Shown in pieces: positions 59,331 through 64,000 of a DNA stretch of 64,000 nt. The position numbers and the translations under genes were made by a program. Under the pieces are notes generated by a model. The model was not told the origin of the DNA, made no database searches, and saw only the letters and a list, made by a program, of their open reading frames with translations. The stretch is taken from contig NZ_LT630450.1 of NCBI RefSeq assembly GCF_900116045.1, forward strand, positions 279,501 to 343,500, given 5' to 3'. This DNA comes from Desulfovibrio piger (GTDB taxonomy: Bacteria > Desulfobacterota > Desulfovibrionia > Desulfovibrionales > Desulfovibrionaceae). Positions within the stretch are counted from its first letter, which is position 1; every line of letters begins with the position of its first letter.

Positions 59331-59651
59331 ATGATCACTCTGTCTGAAAACGCTCGTAAAGAGCTGGAAGCCTACTTCGCGGACAAGGAACGCCAGTCCA
59401 TCCGCGTGTTTCTTGCCCCCGGCGGCTGAAGCGGCCCGCGTCTCGCCCTGGCTCTGGATGAGCCTAACGCACAGGACAGCACCGAGGAAGTTGACGGTTT
59501 CACCTTCTGCATGGCCACCGAACTGGTGGCGCAGATCAAGGGCGTCGCGATTGATATGACCTACATGGGATTCACCGTGGATCCCGAGGTGCCGCTGGCC
59601 TCTTCCGGCAGCAGCTGCGGCAGTTGCGGCAGCAGCTGCGGCAGTCACTAG
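59331..59651 (+). CDS. HesB/IscA-like selenoprotein (copy 3, UGA = selenocysteine)
   Basis: Reading from ATG 59331 (AGAGGAATAGGA ribosome site), the frame meets TGA at codon 33 (59427-59429) and then continues with perfect homology to a TAG at 59651, 106 residues in all. The product reads LAPGG-U-SGPRLALALDE. The UGA stands exactly at the Cys33 of copies 1 and 2, and the Cys-rich tail SSGSSCGSCGSSCGSH is kept, which argues against simple decay. A candidate SECIS hairpin follows the UGA and its stem is absent from the Cys paralogues. HesB-related selenoproteins are a known family. Automated callers would truncate or miss this gene. Confidence 0.88.
59438..59470 (+). promoter_or_regulatory. Candidate bacterial SECIS element
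   Basis: GGCTC (59450-59454) and GAGCC (59460-59464) make a perfect stem over loop TGGAT with a G at its second position. An outer GCGT/ACGC pairing (59438-59441 with 59467-59470) can extend it. The loop lies about 26 nt after the UGA, within the range of known bacterial SECIS hairpins. The aligned bases in copy 2 read GAACC and cannot pair. Confidence 0.65.
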
Positions 59652-59777
59652 GCGGATCGTGATCCGTCGGCTGTCCGTGCGGGGAAATGTTCCCACTCCG
59701 CCCGGGATGCGCGTGCACGCATCCCCCCGGGTAGCTTGAAGCATGGCCCCCGACAGCATAGATGAAAGATCCCGCAA

Positions 59778-59801
59778 GGCGGCCTTCGGGCCGCCTTTTT
59801 T
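59778..59801 (+). terminator. Intrinsic terminator after the HesB-like cluster
   Basis: GGCGGCC-TTCG-GGCCGCC with a T6 tail is a classic tetraloop terminator. A second hairpin, CCCGGGATGCG/CGCATCC-CCCGGG, lies just before it at about 59700-59731. Confidence 0.92.
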
Positions 59802-59864
59802 GAACCCACTCCCAGGATTCGGCGTCGTTGGTGGCGTCGTTTTTGCTTTTTCCGGCGGACAGTC

Positions 59865-62800
59865 ATGGCAGATATCCTTTCCCTGCTTTCAGGGCCGGCC
59901 GAGGCCCGACACTGGCAGCGCAGCGGCATGGCGTCCTGTTGCCGTCTTGCCTGCGCCGCGCTGGCCCGGGGACGCAGCAGCGTCATCCTGGTGCGCGACC
60001 GTGAGGAGTACACGGCGGCGCGCGCACTGCTGACCCTTTTCTCCCCCTCGCTTTCCCTGGCGGACATGGCCCCTGATGTCCCCGCCTGGCAACTGCCCTT
60101 TGCCGCGCTCCCCGCCGGCCTTCTGCTGCGCCGTGACCGGGATTCCTGGGCACGACGGCTGGCGGCCCTGTACAGCCTTGCCCAGGGCGGGCCCCGCTGC
60201 CTCATCCTGAGCACGGAAGCGCTGCTGCTGCGCCATGTGCCGCGCGACTTTTTTGCCGGGCATACGCTCGACCTGGCACGGGGCAGCGACTACCCCCCGG
60301 AACTGATCCTCGATCAGGCCGTGGAATGGGGCTACGAGCGTGTCCCCCTGGTCACCCGGCCGGGGCAGATGGCCCGGCGCGGCGACATCTTCGACATCTT
60401 CCCGGCCGGCTATCCGCGTCCTGTACGCATGGAATTTTTCGGCGACACGCTGGAAGAGCTGCGCCTGTTCGATGCCGAGAGCCAGCGCTCCCTGCAGGGC
60501 CTGGGCGAGATGACCCTGCTGCCGGCCCTGCCTTTCGTGCTGGACGCGCAGGGCCTGGCCGCGGCCCGCGGACGCATGGATGCCCTGTTCGCCGGGGCGC
60601 GCATCAGCGAGAACGACTGCTATACCTTCAAGAAGACCCTGGATGCCGGCGGTCTGGGCCTGCTGCCGGGCGTGGTGCACGAAAAGGCCAGCACCATAGC
60701 CGACTGGCTGCCGGAGGATCCGCTCTGGTTCCTGCCCGGACAGGCTGACTGTGACGCCGCCCTTCACGGGACGGCCATGCAGCTGCGCGACCAGCTGGAA
60801 GAGGACGATGCGCCCTTGCCGCAGCCGTCCGCCCTGTGCCTGTGCGGCAGCCTGCAGGAGCTGCCCTGGGCAGGGGCCCGCCATTTCTATCTGGAGCCTC
60901 TGGTCATGGGCGTGGATGCCACGGGTGACGACGTGCAGGAGCGCCCGCTCCATGCCTTCACGGATCTTTTCCCCATTCCCGGGGCGGCCGACCGGCCGTG
61001 GCAGCATCTGGCTGCCGGTCTGAAGGAATGGCAGAACCGGCGCCGCCAGGTGGTGCTGAGCTTTTCCTCGCAGCGCAGCCGGGCCAAATTCCTCAAGCTG
61101 GCCGAGCAGGAAGGCATCACGCCTGCCTTGCGCTATGCGCCGGAGCAGCGCGGACTGTTCGCCCTGGTCTCCCCCTGGCGTTCCGGTGCGGAGCTGGTCT
61201 GGGATGATGTGCTCGTGCTGGGCGAGGACATCCTCTATCCGCGTGCGGAAAAAAAGGCCCGTGTCTCCTCGCGTGCCTTCAAGGGGCTGGACAGCTTCGA
61301 CGACCTCAAGGCCGGGGATCTGCTCGTCCACCGGGATTACGGCATCGGCCGTTTCGCCGGTCTGCACCACCTGGTGCAGGGAGGACAGGGCAATGACTTC
61401 CTGCTGGTGGAGTACTCCGGGCAGGACAGGCTCTATGTGCCGGTGGACCGTCTGGGGCTCATCCAGCGTTTCAAGGGCGGCGAGGGCGCGGAACCGCCAC
61501 TGGACCGCCTGGGCGGCGCCAGCTGGAGTTCCGGCAAGGAAAAGGTCCGCAAGGCCATCGAAAAGATCGCGGCCGATCTGGTGGAGATGTACGCCTACCG
61601 CAAGGTGGCCAAGGGGTTCCGCTACGATCCGCCGGGCGAGCTGTACCATGAATTCGAAGCGACCTTCGGCTTTGAGGAGACCCCGGACCAGGCACGGGCC
61701 ATCGAGGACGTGCTGGCCGACATGGACAAGCCCGAGCCCATGGACCGCCTGGTCTGCGGCGACGTGGGCTTCGGCAAGACCGAAGTGGCCCTGCGGGCGG
61801 CTTTCCGTGCGGCCAGCGAGGGACGCCAGGTGGCCCTGCTGTGCCCCACCACGGTGCTGGCCGAGCAGCATTACCAGACCTTCCGGGCCCGTCTGGCCGG
61901 TTTTCCTGTCACGGTGGGCCTGCTGAGCCGCTTCGTGCCCCGCGCCCGGCAAAAGGAAGTCCTCAAGGCAGCGGCCGAGGGGCAGATCGACATCCTGCTG
62001 GGCACGCACCGCCTGCTGTCGTCGGATGTCTCCCTGCCCAATCTTTCCCTGCTCATCCTGGATGAGGAGCAGCGCTTCGGCGTGCGGCACAAGGAAAAGC
62101 TCAAGGCCCTGAAAAAGAATGTGGACGTGCTGACCCTGACGGCCACGCCCATCCCGCGCACCCTGCAGCTCTCCATGTCCGGCATCCGCGACCTTTCCGT
62201 CATCGAGACCGCCCCGCAGGACCGCAAGCCTGTGGCCACGGCCGTGCTGCGGCGTGACGACGCCACCCTGCGCACGGTCCTGGAACGCGAGCTGGCCCGG
62301 GAAGGCCAGGTCTTCTGGGTCTACAACCGGGTGCAGGGCCTGGAGCGCGTGGCCGAGTATGTGCGCAAGCTGGTGCCCGCCGCCCGGGTGGGCATGGCGC
62401 ACGGCCAGATGTCGGAAAGCGAGCTGGAAAGCAACATGCACAAGTTCTGGCACGGCGAGCTGGATGTGCTGGTCTGTACGGCCATCGTCGAGTCGGGGCT
62501 GGATTTTCCCCGTGCCAATACCCTGGTGGTGGATCAGGCCCAGCTGTTCGGCCTTGGCCAGCTCTATCAGCTGCGGGGCCGGGTGGGCCGCAGCGACCGT
62601 CAGGCCTACGCCTTCTTCGTGGTGCCCGATACCGAACACCTGAGCGAGGTGGCCGGGGAGCGGCTGCGCATCATCATGGACATGGACTACCTGGGCGCCG
62701 GTTTCCAGGTGGCCATGGAAGACTTGCGCCTGCGCGGCGCGGGCAACATCCTGGGCGAGGTGCAGTCCGGCCATATGGGCCGGGTGGGGCTCGACCTGTA

Positions 62801-63323
62801 CCTGGAGATGCTGGAAGAGGCCGTGGCCCGCCTCAAGGGCACGCCCGTCACCCAGGATGTGGAGACGGAGCTCAATCTCGGCCTGCCTGCCCACATCCCC
62901 CAGTCCTACATCGAGGACGGCCGGGAGCGCCTGCGCTGCTACAAGGCGCTCACGTCGGCCACCAGCGGTGCGGCCCGTGAGGAAGTGGCCCTTTCCATGC
63001 GCGACCGTTTCGGCAGTTTCCCGCAGGAGCTGGCCAATTTCATCGCCGTGCTCGATTTCAAGCAATTCCTGAGCCGGCTGCAGGTCCGGCGTGCGGACAT
63101 CTATCTGGATCATGTCCGGCTGGTGTGGGGCGACGGGCAGACCGCCGTGCAGCCGGAGCGCATCCTGCAGCTGGTGGCTTCCATGAAGGGGGCCCGGATG
63201 CTGCCCCCGGCGGCGCTCATGCTGCCCCTGCCGCCGGACAAGGATTTTGCCCAGGGGCTGCGGGGGCTGCGCCAGGCCCTGGAAGGCATCCGCGTACCGG
63301 AGGCCCAGGGCGGCCCGGCCTAG
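59865..63323 (+). CDS. mfd: Transcription-repair coupling factor
   Basis: Mfd (1152 residues) removes RNA polymerase stalled at lesions and recruits UvrA. The UvrB-like N-terminal domain is followed by a CarD/RID-like polymerase-interacting domain (LLVHRDYGIGRFAGL, residues about 480-495). A RecG-like translocase follows: Walker A GDVGFGKTEVAL at about 633, DEEQRFG at about 736, TATPIPRTLQLSMSG, and QLRGRVGRSDRQAYAF. The C-terminal TRCF domain is complete. Length is normal. Confidence 0.97.
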   Translation: MADILSLLSGPAEARHWQRSGMASCCRLACAALARGRSSVILVRDREEYTAARALLTLFSPSLSLADMAPDVPAWQLPFAALPAGLLLRRDRDSWARRLAALYSLAQGGPRCLILSTEALLLRHVPRDFFAGHTLDLARGSDYPPELILDQAVEWGYERVPLVTRPGQMARRGDIFDIFPAGYPRPVRMEFFGDTLEELRLFDAESQRSLQGLGEMTLLPALPFVLDAQGLAAARGRMDALFAGARISENDCYTFKKTLDAGGLGLLPGVVHEKASTIADWLPEDPLWFLPGQADCDAALHGTAMQLRDQLEEDDAPLPQPSALCLCGSLQELPWAGARHFYLEPLVMGVDATGDDVQERPLHAFTDLFPIPGAADRPWQHLAAGLKEWQNRRRQVVLSFSSQRSRAKFLKLAEQEGITPALRYAPEQRGLFALVSPWRSGAELVWDDVLVLGEDILYPRAEKKARVSSRAFKGLDSFDDLKAGDLLVHRDYGIGRFAGLHHLVQGGQGNDFLLVEYSGQDRLYVPVDRLGLIQRFKGGEGAEPPLDRLGGASWSSGKEKVRKAIEKIAADLVEMYAYRKVAKGFRYDPPGELYHEFEATFGFEETPDQARAIEDVLADMDKPEPMDRLVCGDVGFGKTEVALRAAFRAASEGRQVALLCPTTVLAEQHYQTFRARLAGFPVTVGLLSRFVPRARQKEVLKAAAEGQIDILLGTHRLLSSDVSLPNLSLLILDEEQRFGVRHKEKLKALKKNVDVLTLTATPIPRTLQLSMSGIRDLSVIETAPQDRKPVATAVLRRDDATLRTVLERELAREGQVFWVYNRVQGLERVAEYVRKLVPAARVGMAHGQMSESELESNMHKFWHGELDVLVCTAIVESGLDFPRANTLVVDQAQLFGLGQLYQLRGRVGRSDRQAYAFFVVPDTEHLSEVAGERLRIIMDMDYLGAGFQVAMEDLRLRGAGNILGEVQSGHMGRVGLDLYLEMLEEAVARLKGTPVTQDVETELNLGLPAHIPQSYIEDGRERLRCYKALTSATSGAAREEVALSMRDRFGSFPQELANFIAVLDFKQFLSRLQVRRADIYLDHVRLVWGDGQTAVQPERILQLVASMKGARMLPPAALMLPLPPDKDFAQGLRGLRQALEGIRVPEAQGGPA

Positions 63324-63404
63324 GCCGCGGCGATTGCCAAAGCGGGAAATATTGGCTATTTTCGGCTGCTACTACAGCCTATGCGCATAACGGGAGAATT
63401 TGCC

Positions 63405-64000
63405 TTGAAAAAATCTGCCCTTCTGATCCTGATGGCATGGCTCTGCCTGGCCTGCACGGCCCAGGCTGCCCAGCTCAACAAAATTGCCGCGGTGGTCAAC
63501 GGCCAGGTCATCACCATGTTCGACCTGCAGAAGGCCGCGCTGCCCGAACTGGGGCGTGCCCGTCTCAATCCCAATGACCCCAAGCAGGCCGACAAGGTCA
63601 ATGTGGTCTTCCGCAAGGTGCTGGATTCCATGATCATGGACATCCTGCTGGAACAGGAGGCCAAGCGTCTGAGCATCACGGCCTCCGACAGCGAGATCGA
63701 CCAGGAACTGACCAAGATGATGAAGATGCGCCGCCTGAACCGCGCCCAGTTCGAAGCCGAACTGAAAAAGCAGGGCATGAGCGTGGATGAGCTGCGCAAG
63801 ACCCTGAAGACCAACATGCTGCGCCAGCGCGTCATGGGGGCCGAAGTGGGCCGCCGCGTGGTGGTGACCGATGACGAGATCCGCGCCTACTACGAAAAGC
63901 ACAAGGACACCCTGTATGACCGCAACGGCCTGCATATGGGCCTGATCGTCTACAATCCCAATGTCAATGCCAGGAGCATCGCGGCGCAGATCGCTTCAGG
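63405..64000 (+). CDS. SurA-like periplasmic peptidyl-prolyl isomerase/chaperone, N-terminal part
   Basis: The frame runs off the right edge. The start is taken as TTG 63405, eight bases after a GGGAG site, giving LKKSALLILMAWLCLACTAQA, a clear signal peptide. An upstream in-frame ATG at 63381 would place residues before that site and is less likely. The mature part begins with the SurA-type segment IAAVVNGQVITMFDLQKA and is helical after it. It probably chaperones outer-membrane proteins such as the TolC-like channel; the parvulin domain is not in the window. Confidence 0.82.
   Translation, partial: MKKSALLILMAWLCLACTAQAAQLNKIAAVVNGQVITMFDLQKAALPELGRARLNPNDPKQADKVNVVFRKVLDSMIMDILLEQEAKRLSITASDSEIDQELTKMMKMRRLNRAQFEAELKKQGMSVDELRKTLKTNMLRQRVMGAEVGRRVVVTDDEIRAYYEKHKDTLYDRNGLHMGLIVYNPNVNARSIAAQIAS

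Noticed and set aside
59331-59651. Third HesB-like gene as a pseudogene with a nonsense mutation
   Set aside because: The stop is specifically UGA at the catalytic Cys position, the frame is otherwise perfect, a specific hairpin follows, and selenium genes are adjacent.

Overview
The window is a GC-rich chromosomal stretch that looks like a sulfate reducer of the Desulfovibrionaceae (Desulfovibrio-like). This is inferred from gene content: a fused IspDF, a rpoN-hpf-rapZ-mannose-type PTS cluster, an AddAB-like pair, the YedE/TusA/DUF3343 selenium genes, a HesB-type selenoprotein, and Desulfovibrio-style type I secretion and rhamnan genes. No species is claimed.

Layout. Positions 1-4983 (minus strand) carry an acyl-CoA synthetase cut by the window edge, ispDF, the RNase P RNA, a zinc-ribbon coiled-coil protein, a Nif3-like protein and purQ. 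Positions 5192-11614 (plus) carry pyrG, rpoN, hpf, rapZ and a mannose-family PTS (EIIA, EIIB and an EIIC split by a T9 tract). Positions 11743-23094 (minus) carry a rhomboid protease, rpmB, a Cys-rich unknown, a nitronate monooxygenase-like protein, an AddB/AddA-like helicase-nuclease pair, a phosphofructokinase and an HD protein. Positions 23414-28139 (plus) carry ricT-like, metG, uppP and tRNA-Met, with one small minus-strand gene. A decayed second tRNA-Met follows.

Positions 28651-40975 are one long minus-strand run. It is an O-antigen/rhamnan export cluster (truncated glycosyltransferase, methyltransferase, Wzt, Wzm, HAD-RgpF fusion) preceded by a type I secretion operon (ABC ATPase, HlyD, unknown envelope protein, TolC). 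Next comes the most striking element. Two perfect 30-bp inverted repeats (41294-41323 and 42102-42131) enclose a small serine recombinase gene and a strong outward-facing promoter. On one side lies the secretion operon and on the other its probable substrate, a 938-residue RTX/S-layer-like protein (42499-45315). The segment looks like a self-encoded invertible promoter. As read here it points at the exporter; flipped, it would point at the exported protein.

Positions 45442-50955 carry a glycosyltransferase, an Xre regulator and rmlBACD for dTDP-rhamnose. Positions 51279-54263 carry a complete TctCBA tricarboxylate-type transporter. Positions 54482-57331 (minus) form a selenium-associated operon: YedE, TusA-like, Se/S-carrier DUF3343 and a YjeF-type kinase. 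After pyrR come three tandem HesB/IscA-like genes. The third has an in-frame UGA exactly where its sisters have the first conserved Cys, followed by a hairpin absent from the sisters, so it is almost certainly a selenoprotein that ordinary gene calling would miss. The window ends with mfd and the start of a SurA-like foldase.

The envelope genes between 28.6 and 51 kb fit together: dTDP-rhamnose synthesis, rhamnan assembly and ABC export, and type I secretion of a large surface protein. The selenium genes at 54-60 kb form a second theme: uptake or trafficking of selenium next to a user of selenocysteine.
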